Shown here one piece after another: positions 28,049 through 35,047 of a DNA stretch of 64,000 nt. Source of the stretch: Halobacillus andaensis (lineage in GTDB: Bacteria; Bacillota; Bacilli; Bacillales; Halobacillaceae); NCBI RefSeq assembly GCF_014636475.1, contig NZ_BMEL01000002.1, forward strand, positions 310,001 through 374,000. Direction: 5' to 3'. Within the stretch, counting starts at the first letter, position 1; every line of letters begins with the position of its first letter. A program made the translations under genes and the position numbers. The notes below the pieces were generated by a model, which saw only the letters and a list, made by a program, of their open reading frames with translations, did no database searches and was not told the origin of the DNA.

Positions 28049-28639
28049 ATGAGTAGTTCCAAGAAAGGCGTAGAAAGGGGGCAATCCATTACATTTCGTG
28101 TCCCCTCGGATACACCTGATCATTTGTTAAAACAATTAACTGCATTAAAAGAACGTGAGAGACGGAATTTCTCAAGTAAAATCGCACAGTTTGTAATGGA
28201 TGGAGTTAGCCAGTCTTTGTCAAAAGAAAAAGAAACAGTCACTATACCTTTACCTCGACAACTGACGAAAGAACAGCGAAACTGGTTAAAACATGAGCAT
28301 TCTGAAGCCTTAATGGGCAGCATAATCCATCAGTTGCTAAGTGATCCTACTAGAGCGATGACGTTGCTTGCGTCTCTTAATAGTAATGCTGTAAATATTG
28401 ATGAAGCTCTTTATTTACAGGAAGAAACAGCCGCTTCTGTTGAAGAATCATCCCCAGCACCTGTGGCTGAAAGAAAAGAAGAAAACGAAGAAACCATGGA
28501 AACAAGCAGTGATTTTGACCTGGATGATCTAAGTTTAGATAGTTTGCAAGATGATATTCACTCTTCGCAAGAATCTCAAAAGGAAGATCCAGAGGAGGAA
28601 GATCCTTTAGGGGATTTCTTGTCCAGTATGAATAAGTAA
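28049..28639 (+). CDS. ParR-like adaptor: ribbon-helix-helix-like N-terminus and acidic tail
   Basis: 196 residues, no family recognised with certainty. The N-terminus QSITFRVPSDTPDHLLKQLT followed by a helix (NFSSKIAQFVMDGVSQSL) looks like a ribbon-helix-helix DNA-binding fold. From about residue 130 the chain is disordered and strongly acidic, ending in a short amphipathic peptide DPLGDFLSSMNK. ParR proteins have this build: DNA-binding N-terminus and a C-terminal peptide that docks on ParM. GGTGATTG precedes the ATG and the gap to the actin gene is nine bases. A terminator closes the two-gene unit. Confidence 0.68.
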   Translation: MSSSKKGVERGQSITFRVPSDTPDHLLKQLTALKERERRNFSSKIAQFVMDGVSQSLSKEKETVTIPLPRQLTKEQRNWLKHEHSEALMGSIIHQLLSDPTRAMTLLASLNSNAVNIDEALYLQEETAASVEESSPAPVAERKEENEETMETSSDFDLDDLSLDSLQDDIHSSQESQKEDPEEEDPLGDFLSSMNK

Positions 28640-28644
28640 AAGTC

Positions 28645-28670
28645 CCCCAGTCACTTGACTGGGGTTTCTT
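28645..28670 (+). terminator. terminator of the parM-parR-like unit
   Basis: CCCCAGTC / GACTGGGG stem with a four-base loop, followed by TTTCTT. Confidence 0.85.
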
Positions 28671-28723
28671 AATGGAGAACAATAAAAACAAAAAGACGGA
28701 CTGAGTTTGTCCAAATCGACGGA

Positions 28724-28972
28724 CTAAGCCATCGGGTTGTTTTCAGCGTAACTTAAGAATGCACGCTCATCTTCAATGGAACCACATGCTCCGCACTGAA
28801 CTTTGTATTCAGGACCTCTATAGTCAACATGATAGACGGCAAGCTGATCAGGGTTACACTCAGAAATTACTTCTCCAGAACGAGGATCAAGTTTAATAGA
28901 TGTTGCAACCTGCTTAATTCTATTGAATCTTGATCGATTAGTTTTACAATTTGGACATAAATAAGGTTTCAC
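28724..28972 (-). CDS. zinc-ribbon protein of unknown function
   Basis: 82 residues with CPNCKTN at the N-terminus and CGACGSIED near 60, so two CxxC pairs for one zinc. The middle, RSGEVISECNPDQLAVYHVD, is polar. No function is recognised. Basic residues near the N-terminus (NRSRFNRIKQ) might contact nucleic acid. AGCGAAAAAAG lies upstream, a weak ribosome binding site. Confidence 0.6.
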   Translation of the reverse strand: MKPYLCPNCKTNRSRFNRIKQVATSIKLDPRSGEVISECNPDQLAVYHVDYRGPEYKVQCGACGSIEDERAFLSYAENNPMA

Positions 28973-29118
28973 TTTTTTCGCTTCCTTTGTAAAAGATTAT
29001 GTGTATCTAATATTATGGATAATTTCCCACAATTTTATAATTATTTCTTAAAAAAAATGAATATGTTAGTATTTCCCGGGAAATGCAAAAAAAAGACCTT
29101 CATTTTTGTCTGGAGAAA

Positions 29119-29201
29119 AAGAAAAAGGAAAAACTGCCGCTTTTCGCAGGGCCTCTCCTGTTTGCTAGTGCTGAAGGAGTTGTCACTTTTTCCGTTCCTT
29201 T
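29119..29201 (-). repeat. R1 hairpin element, truncated degenerate copy
   Basis: Read on the minus strand it shares AAAGGAACGGAAAAAGTGAC, then ACTCC and CAGGAGAGGCCC with the two longer R1 copies (34601-34721 and 57433-57551) but lacks about 40 central bases. It occupies part of the 510-base gap 28973-29489. Confidence 0.65.
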
Positions 29202-29305
29202 AACCAAAATAGGTTTTCGTGAACTAATGTAGAACGGATGCCCTGATATAAACTCTCTTTCTATGCACTGCTTTAGTAAGTGTTTTTTCTAGTGTTCAAT
29301 ATCGT

Positions 29306-29431
29306 TAAAGGGTTTTAGGAAACGGCGAAACTTCTTTGGGAAATACGAATAAGGTGTGACCCCGCAAGGCATAAGCCTGAGGAGACACACCATTCGCCCA
29401 TGAAAAGGGAGTCGTTTCCTAAAACCCTTTA
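29306..29431. repeat. R2 element with 19-bp perfect terminal inverted repeats
   Basis: TAAAGGGTTTTAGGAAACG (29306-29324) and its exact complement (29413-29431) bound a 126-base non-coding element. The interior contains AATAAGGTGTGACCCCGCAA. Half of a related element lies at 57264-57327. The size and perfect ends resemble a MITE; no clear target duplication was seen. Confidence 0.72.
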
Positions 29432-29489
29432 TTCTATCTGATGAAAGAAATTTTCACATGAAAAAAACTTTTATTGTAAGGACTTTACT

Positions 29490-29807
29490 TTAATTATTTT
29501 CAATAGAAACCCAATCATGCGACCAGTTTTGAATACTCTCAATAACTGGTTTTAAAGACTTTCCTTTTTCAGTTAAGGAGTACTCAATTCGTACAGGGGT
29601 TTCAGGAAACACTTCACGAATGACCAGCCCTTCTTTTTCTAAATCTTTAAGGCGATCCGAAAGTACTTTACCACTAATCCCGATAGATGATTCTATATTT
29701 TTGAAACGCTGTTTACCTTCCAATAATTGATATATAATTAAACCTGTCCACCGTTGACTTAATATAGTAATAGCTTTCTCAAATCGAGGGCATACGGAAT
29801 TATTCAT
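29490..29807 (-). CDS. HxlR-family transcriptional regulator
   Basis: 105 residues from MNNSVCPRFEKAITILSQRW, with AGGAGTG seven bases upstream; the frame is open to 29867 but without a better start. Winged helix blocks are LSQRWTGLIIYQLLEG, RFKNIESSIGISGKVLSDRL and YSLTEKGKSLKPVIES. The conserved N-terminal cysteine used for redox or electrophile sensing in HxlR proteins is present (Cys6). It is divergent from the response regulator gene; its target is unknown. Confidence 0.85.
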   Translation of the reverse strand: MNNSVCPRFEKAITILSQRWTGLIIYQLLEGKQRFKNIESSIGISGKVLSDRLKDLEKEGLVIREVFPETPVRIEYSLTEKGKSLKPVIESIQNWSHDWVSIENN

Positions 29808-29922
29808 AGCAATCACTCCTATGGTTAATATAGCATGAATATGGAAGTTATTAAATGAAAAACACATATTAACTTACAATTAGTAACCATGATTTTTTAT
29901 GTGGATTCCTTTTCCAAAGATA

Positions 29923-29934
29923 AGGGAATCCCCT
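29923..29934. promoter_or_regulatory. AGGG-N4-CCCT palindrome, candidate NreC-type site
   Basis: AGGGAATCCCCT, 66 bases before the response regulator start. The staphylococcal NreC site is GTAGGG-N4-CCCTAC. The same AGGGAATCCCC core recurs upstream of the oxidase operon at 32076-32086. Confidence 0.45.
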
Positions 29935-30000
29935 AATTCTATTATTTATGATAATTATGTAAAGTATAATCAACACCGTGGAGGTAGAGGAGGAAAAACT

Positions 30001-30654
30001 ATGATATCAATTGTTATAGTAGACGACCATTCAGTTGTTCGTTCGGGGCTCAGTATGTTGTTAAGTGCGTATGACGATTTTGAAGTTGTAGGAGAAGCGG
30101 CTGAGGGAAATGAGGCCTACCGAGTAGTGGAGAAAACCAATCCTACATTAGTGCTAATGGATTTATCAATGCCTCCCGGTAAAGATGGACTTTCTGCTAC
30201 ATCAGAAATTAAAAAAAGTTTCCCTTCTACCCAAGTGCTCATTCTAACGATGCATGATGACGAGGAATATCTATTTAGAGCTATTCAATTAGGTGCCTCT
30301 GGCTGCATACTTAAAAACGCACCTCATCAAGAATTAGTTCAAGCTATTCGTCAGGTGGCCAAAGGGGACGCTTATTTATATCCTTCGGCAACAAAACGTT
30401 TAATAGAGGAGTATATGGAAAAAGTTAAAGGAGAAGGCGCAGATTCTTACTCGCTGCTATCAGATCGTGAAAGAGAAGTGCTTTCACTTATTGCCAAAGG
30501 CTATGGAAATAAGGATATCGCTGAAAAACTTGTAATTAGTGTGAAGACTGTAGAAGCTCATAAGGCGAATGTAATGGAAAAATTGCACTTGAAAACAAGA
30601 CCCGAGCTTGTTGAGTATGCATGGAAAAAAGGATTAATAGGTTATTCTAATTAA
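30001..30654 (+). CDS. NarL-family response regulator, NreC-like
   Basis: 217 residues from the ATG at 30001, preceded by AGAGGAGG; the open frame reaches back to 29899. Receiver domain with acidic pair Asp8/Asp9, phosphoacceptor Asp54 in LVLMDLSMPPG, and LuxR-type helix-turn-helix at the C-terminus (LSDREREVLSLIAKGYGNKD, ISVKTVEAHKANVMEKLHLK). Several blocks are close to staphylococcal NreC as remembered. It is followed by its kinase 24 bases later and then by a ba3 oxidase operon, which it may control. Confidence 0.88.
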   Translation: MISIVIVDDHSVVRSGLSMLLSAYDDFEVVGEAAEGNEAYRVVEKTNPTLVLMDLSMPPGKDGLSATSEIKKSFPSTQVLILTMHDDEEYLFRAIQLGASGCILKNAPHQELVQAIRQVAKGDAYLYPSATKRLIEEYMEKVKGEGADSYSLLSDREREVLSLIAKGYGNKDIAEKLVISVKTVEAHKANVMEKLHLKTRPELVEYAWKKGLIGYSN

Positions 30655-30678
30655 GGATAGAAGAAGGAGGTCCTCCTC

Positions 30679-32010
30679 ATGCGGAATTCTGTTAGAAAGG
30701 ATCCATATCCCGCACGATTTCAAACAAACGAACTTATATTGCTCGTAAACAAAGAGGGAATCATTGAAAAGGCAAGCGGTTCTTTAAAAGGTGAAATCGC
30801 ATCTGCGGAGAAACTAGAGTCTACCCAACTGACGTCTCTGTTACCGGATCTACAACCGTCGGTCCTTGCTTACATAAATAGTGGAGAAACCATTGAACAA
30901 TGGATGACGCCTTCTTCTGATTCGTCAAAAGCCACATGGGTGACGATACATAATTGGAATGAAGGCTATCTTATCATGTTAAAAGATCAAGATAGTAAAG
31001 ATGAAATTCAACATAACTTAAATTTGAAAGAGATTATTGACATTAAATACGCCTTAGACGAATCTTCTATTGTGGCGGTGACTGATAAAAGAGGAACCAT
31101 TCGTTATGTGAACAAAAAGTTCTGTGAGATATCAAAGTACACGGAAGATGAGCTCGTAGGGGCCGACCATAGAATCTTAAATTCAGGTTATCATTCAAAA
31201 GAATTTTTTAAGGAACTATGGAGGACTATCGGAACGGGGAAAGTGTGGAAAGGAGAAATTAAAAACCGTACAAAAGATGGAAAGTATTATTGGGTAGATA
31301 CAACGATTGTTCCTTTTCTAAATGAAAAAGGGAAACCCTATCAATATTTAGCCATCCGTAATGAGATCACAGAAAGAAAAAGGATAGAAAATGAACTTCA
31401 AAAGATGATGACGAAACTTATGAATATTCAAGAAGAGGAACGGAGAAGGCTTTCTAGGGAGTTACATGACGGCGTAGGCCAAGAATTGTACAGTTTGTTC
31501 ATAAGCTTACAGCGATTGCAGCAGGAAAGCGAAAATCCTCTTACGGATCAAATGATTGATGATATGAGCCACCTTATTCAAAGTGTCAGGGATATATCTT
31601 GGGAGTTAAGACCTTCAGCTTTAGATGAATTAGGGCTTATCCCAGCTATTCGATCTTTTATCCATCGTTTAGAAAAATCATGCGGTCTTAAAGTGAGTCT
31701 CTCTACCTCAATCAAACAACGGCTTTCAGATGAGATAGAGACTTCTATCTATCGAATTGTACAAGAGGCCCTTACAAACATTCGCAAGTATGCTGAGGTT
31801 AATGAAGCTGTTATTAGGATGAATCAAGAAAAAGGGCACATTCACCTTCATATTATGGATGAGGGTATAGGGTTTTCTGAAAAAGCCAGAAGCAACGGAG
31901 TGGGGTTATTTAGTATTGAGGAACGCATACGAGCTGTCGGAGGAGAGCTTGAAATAGATTCCTCTCCAGGTAAAGGAACGAATATTATAGCTGTAATACC
32001 AACAAGCTGA
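30679..32010 (+). CDS. PAS-containing HisKA_3 sensor histidine kinase
   Basis: 443 residues, no membrane segment, so a cytoplasmic sensor. A first, degenerate sensor region (about 15-105) is followed by a PAS domain with PAC motif (about 122-235: NKKFCEISKYTEDELVGADH, YYWVDTTIVPFLNEKGKPYQ), then the dimerisation helix with phospho-acceptor His263 in SRELHDGVGQEL and the HATPase domain (EALTNIRKYAEV, DEGIGFSEKA, GVGLFSIEERIRAVGG). NreB-type kinases carry four cysteines for an Fe-S cluster in the PAS; that cluster is missing here. AAGGAGG precedes the ATG. Confidence 0.88.
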   Translation: MRNSVRKDPYPARFQTNELILLVNKEGIIEKASGSLKGEIASAEKLESTQLTSLLPDLQPSVLAYINSGETIEQWMTPSSDSSKATWVTIHNWNEGYLIMLKDQDSKDEIQHNLNLKEIIDIKYALDESSIVAVTDKRGTIRYVNKKFCEISKYTEDELVGADHRILNSGYHSKEFFKELWRTIGTGKVWKGEIKNRTKDGKYYWVDTTIVPFLNEKGKPYQYLAIRNEITERKRIENELQKMMTKLMNIQEEERRRLSRELHDGVGQELYSLFISLQRLQQESENPLTDQMIDDMSHLIQSVRDISWELRPSALDELGLIPAIRSFIHRLEKSCGLKVSLSTSIKQRLSDEIETSIYRIVQEALTNIRKYAEVNEAVIRMNQEKGHIHLHIMDEGIGFSEKARSNGVGLFSIEERIRAVGGELEIDSSPGKGTNIIAVIPTS

Positions 32011-32039
32011 AGTCTGCGTATCTGCGCAGGCTTTTTTTA
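32011..32039 (+). terminator. terminator of the two-component operon
   Basis: AGTCTGCG / CGCAGGCT stem (one G-T pair) followed by seven T. Confidence 0.78.
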
Positions 32040-32075
32040 TTTTAAGAAGTTAGGGATAAAAAACGATCAAGATGG

Positions 32076-32086
32076 GGGGATTCCCT
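32076..32086. promoter_or_regulatory. second AGGGAATCCCC site, upstream of the oxidase operon
   Basis: GGGGATTCCCT, the reverse complement of the core at 29923-29933, 60 bases before the first oxidase gene. Confidence 0.42.
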
Positions 32087-32145
32087 AATAATCATTTGTG
32101 CCCTTCGCATATAAAATAAAAATAAAGAAAAAAAGAGGGGAGATC

Positions 32146-32265
32146 ATGATGAAAAAAGATAACGAACCAAATTTAAAGGGGACTTTTCTAAGTGTCATGC
32201 TTATCGGAGGAGTCATTATCGTCATGTGGGTCAGTATTTTTGTCCTGTATATGACAAGAGTCTAA
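32146..32265 (+). CDS. cytochrome c oxidase subunit IIa (ba3 type)
   Basis: 39 residues (MMKKDNEPNLKGTFLSVML..., one membrane helix). Family members add the single helix missing from the short N-terminus of subunit II in ba3-type oxidases; the conserved LKGTF-S-VML start is visible. GAGGGGAG precedes two adjacent ATG codons, so the first residue may be dropped. It lies 13 bases before the subunit II gene. Confidence 0.78.
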   Translation: MMKKDNEPNLKGTFLSVMLIGGVIIVMWVSIFVLYMTRV

Positions 32266-32278
32266 GGGGGAGAGGTTC

Positions 32279-32749
32279 ATGCATTTACATAAATTCGAGA
32301 AAATATGGCTTGCATTTGGAGTATTTGCTCTTATTATCTTTTTATCAGTGGTGGGTGTGAGTGCATTTCAGCAAGGACACACTCCGGCTGGAGGCCAGCA
32401 TACAGTGGATCCAGATAAATTAAATGAAACCGCTCCATTTGATGATCCAGGGGTACATCAGCGGGAGGATGGTTCATATGAAGTGGTGATGATAGGGCGA
32501 GCTTTTGGCTATAACCCAGGAGAAATTAAGATACCTGCTAATGAAGAGGTGACATTTACTGTTACAAGTGAAGATGTAGTTCACAGCTTCACGATTGTCG
32601 ATACGAATGTGAACATGATGGTAGTACCAGGACAAGTGAACCACAAAACCTACACGTTTGATCAACCCGGCACATACCTGGTTATCTGTAACGAGTATTG
32701 TGGAAATGGGCACCATTTTATGAGTACAGAAATAGAGGTGGTTGAATAA
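32279..32749 (+). CDS. cbaB: ba3-type cytochrome oxidase subunit II (CuA)
   Basis: 156 residues. One N-terminal membrane helix (about 10-29) anchors an outer-face CuA cupredoxin domain. CuA ligands are visible: His102 (DVVHSF), Cys137, Glu139 backbone, Cys141, His145 and Met148 in CNEYCGNGHHFM. It accepts electrons from cytochrome c and passes them to subunit I. AGGGGGAGAGG precedes the ATG, and its stop overlaps the start of subunit I by one base. Confidence 0.92.
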   Translation: MHLHKFEKIWLAFGVFALIIFLSVVGVSAFQQGHTPAGGQHTVDPDKLNETAPFDDPGVHQREDGSYEVVMIGRAFGYNPGEIKIPANEEVTFTVTSEDVVHSFTIVDTNVNMMVVPGQVNHKTYTFDQPGTYLVICNEYCGNGHHFMSTEIEVVE

Positions 32750-34407
32750 TGGAACAGTTCAGGATTCCTAAACCAGACCGGAAAGTGACTCAATACAATT
32801 TAGGGTTTGCCTATATTGCATTTATTATTGGAACACTTTGTGGTCTTTTACAAGTATTTATAAGAAACGATGCGTTACAGCTGCCTTCGTGGCTTGATTA
32901 CTACCAAGTGTTAACAGCGCACGGAGTTTTATTAGCTTTAGTGTTTACCACGTTTTTCATCTTCGCCTTTTTTCAAGCAGGTATGAGTCGGACTCTAGGA
33001 AGTTTCGGATCCAAAGTAGTACTTTGGAGCTGGATCGGATTTTGGGTTACGACTTTAGGCACCTTTTTAGCTGTAATCATGATTGTAAGTGGGAAAGCTT
33101 CTGTATTATACACATTTTATGCGCCTCTGCAGGCCCATCCGATCTTTTATATTGGCTTAGCGTTGTTTGTAGTTGGGACGTGGATTCAAAGCTTTGCGTT
33201 AATCGGGCATTACCGGGTTTGGAGAAAAGCAAATAAAGGAGAGTTAAGCCCGCTTTTTGCCTTTATGACAATTGCGACATTAATCTTATGGATTATTGCT
33301 TGTTTGGGTGTAGTGGCTACGGTTTTATTTCAATTTATCCCATGGTCTTTAGGATGGGTAGACGGGATTAACGTGGAACTTAGCCGATCCTTGTTTTGGT
33401 ATTTTGGACACCCGCTCGTCTACTTTTGGCTGCTTCCGGCGTATATCGCTTGGTATGTGATCGTGCCAAAGATTATTGGAGGAAAAGTATTCAGTGACTC
33501 TTTAGCTCGTATGTCGTTTGTCTTATTTATCTTATTCTCCATTCCTGTAGGGTTCCACCATCAATTGACAGAACCGGGCATCGCTAGTTTTTGGAAATTC
33601 TTGCAAACTGTACTTACTTTTATGGTAATTATTCCTTCTTTGATGACGGCTTTCTCAATATTTGCCACCTTTGAACTAAGAGGGAGAGAGCTCGGTGGAA
33701 AAGGATTATTTGGTTGGGTGACCAAACTTCCTTGGAAAGATGTACGCTTTACTTCTATATTTGTTGCGATGTTTTTCTTTATTCCTGGAGGAGCTGGCGG
33801 CATTATTAATGCTAGCTTTCAACTCAATGAGGTCATCCACAATACATTGTGGGTGGTAGGTCACTTCCATATAACAGTGGGGACCCCAGTGGCGATGACG
33901 TTCTTTGGCCTAACTTTCTGGCTTATTCCTTATTTATCCGGTAGAAAGTTTACAAAATCTCTTCAAAAGCTAGCGTTTCTTCAAGTCGGAACATGGGCTG
34001 TAGGTATGTTGTTAATGAGTACAGCTCAGCACTTATTAGGTTTGCTAGGTGCTCCACGAAGAACGGCTTACACAGGTTACAATCACGAACAAGCGCAAGG
34101 CTGGTTCGAAGGTTTAGTAAGCAACCACGTTACGATGGCTATCGGCGGTTCAATTTTATTCTTGTCAGCTTCCCTTCTCGTTTTTATCGTCATTCAGCTT
34201 TGGTGGTTTGCTCCATATGCTGATGAAAATTCTAAAGTCGAATTCCCTATAGCCATTAGTGATAAAGAACGAACACCTAAAATTTTAGAGAATTGGAAAG
34301 TTTGGATAGGCATAGCCATTGTATTGATAGCCGTTGCTTATACCGTACCATTAGCCGAAATGATTCAACATGCTCCAAATGGCTCCACTGGGTTTAAAAC
34401 ATGGTAG
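32749..34407 (+). CDS. cbaA: ba3-type cytochrome oxidase subunit I
   Basis: 552 residues with 13 or so membrane helices, type B heme-copper oxidase. Heme and copper ligands: His in LTAHGVLLAL, HPLVYFWLLPAYIAWY with the His-Tyr pair at CuB, HH in GFHHQLTEPG, and HFH in WVVGHFHITVGT. It reduces oxygen to water and pumps protons. Type B enzymes have high oxygen affinity, so expression at low oxygen would fit the nearby NreBC-like regulators. Confidence 0.94.
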   Translation: MEQFRIPKPDRKVTQYNLGFAYIAFIIGTLCGLLQVFIRNDALQLPSWLDYYQVLTAHGVLLALVFTTFFIFAFFQAGMSRTLGSFGSKVVLWSWIGFWVTTLGTFLAVIMIVSGKASVLYTFYAPLQAHPIFYIGLALFVVGTWIQSFALIGHYRVWRKANKGELSPLFAFMTIATLILWIIACLGVVATVLFQFIPWSLGWVDGINVELSRSLFWYFGHPLVYFWLLPAYIAWYVIVPKIIGGKVFSDSLARMSFVLFILFSIPVGFHHQLTEPGIASFWKFLQTVLTFMVIIPSLMTAFSIFATFELRGRELGGKGLFGWVTKLPWKDVRFTSIFVAMFFFIPGGAGGIINASFQLNEVIHNTLWVVGHFHITVGTPVAMTFFGLTFWLIPYLSGRKFTKSLQKLAFLQVGTWAVGMLLMSTAQHLLGLLGAPRRTAYTGYNHEQAQGWFEGLVSNHVTMAIGGSILFLSASLLVFIVIQLWWFAPYADENSKVEFPIAISDKERTPKILENWKVWIGIAIVLIAVAYTVPLAEMIQHAPNGSTGFKTW

Positions 34408-34423
34408 GAAGGAGGAGATCATA

Positions 34424-34513
34424 ATGTCTTTCATTTTTGCGGCTACGGTATCTTGTGCAATCGTAATAACAATTGTTAGTAGTATAATCGTTGACCTCCA
34501 AACGGACGAATAA
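34424..34513 (+). CDS. 29-residue hydrophobic peptide, possible small oxidase subunit
   Basis: MSFIFAATVSCAIVITIVSS followed by a short acidic end DLQTDE. GGAGGAGATC stands right before the ATG, 16 bases after subunit I. Small single-helix subunits are common in cytochrome oxidases, so an accessory role is plausible but not shown. Confidence 0.55.
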   Translation: MSFIFAATVSCAIVITIVSSIIVDLQTDE

Positions 34514-34516
34514 AAA

Positions 34517-34536
34517 GAGCGCCACTAAATGCGCTC
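34517..34536 (+). terminator. weak hairpin after the oxidase operon
   Basis: GAGCGC / GCGCTC with an eight-base loop; no T-run. Confidence 0.4.
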
Positions 34537-34600
34537 TCAGGCTGTCGATAAAGTTTGGATGATCACGGTATATCATGGTTCCTCCATTAGAGACTTCTGA

Positions 34601-34721
34601 AAAGGAATAGGAAAATGCACCGCTTTCCGCGGGGCAGGACGGAAAGTCTCCTCGATCTGTGATCTCCGGGGCCTCTCCTGTCTGCTCATCCCGCAGGAGT
34701 CGTCGCTTTTTCCGTTCCTTT
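34601..34721 (-). repeat. R1 hairpin element, full copy
   Basis: On the minus strand it reads AAAGGAACGGAAAAAGCGAC, continues through CCTGCGGGATGAGCAG and CCCCGCGGAAAGCG and ends in TTTTCCTATTCCTTT. It matches the copy at 57433-57551 over its whole length, and weaker similarity extends into both flanks (about 34540-34770 and 57390-57620). Ends are imperfect inverted repeats of about 20 bases. Confidence 0.78.
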
Positions 34722-34855
34722 TATTATAATGTGTGTTTCGGCACCAACGTATAATGAAAGCCCTTATGATAGCTATGTTTCCATAATAGCGAGGCTTGCC
34801 CCTCATCTGGCAAGAGTGAGACGGGTGGAGAAGGGTCTTTTTCTGTCTTAAGGAA

Positions 34856-34982
34856 CCTCCAAGGAGCAAGGGCCCTTCCACTCCTGCGGAAGAACGAGTG
34901 AGCCGAGATCCCCGAGCGTGGGTTTTGCGAGGAAGCTCGGGCGCTCGTCCGCGGGAAGGGAAGGGTCCGTAGCTCCTGGAGG
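34856..34982. repeat. R3 long imperfect hairpin element
   Basis: Outer arms at 34856-34879 (CCTCCAAGGAGCAAGGGCCC...) and 34954-34982 (...GTAGCTCCTGGAGG) are imperfect inverses, and inner segments CGAGTGAGCCGAG and CTCGGGCGCTCG also pair, so nearly the whole GC-rich 127 bases can fold. With R1 it fills the 533-base gap 34514-35047. Confidence 0.62.
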
Positions 34983-34986
34983 CAAG

Positions 34987-35020
34987 AAAAAAACTTGTAG
35001 AAAAGAGGTTTCTCTACAAG
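34987..35020 (-). terminator. terminator of the capA gene
   Basis: On the minus strand CTTGTAGA and TCTACAAG close a hairpin, followed by seven T. Confidence 0.85.
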
Positions 35021-35047
35021 CTGGGAGCGCCTCTAAAGGCGTTCTTT

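Noticed and set aside
34573-34881. 102-residue minus-strand frame
   Set aside because: Made of the R1 element and its flank; the same artefact appears in the other R1 copy.
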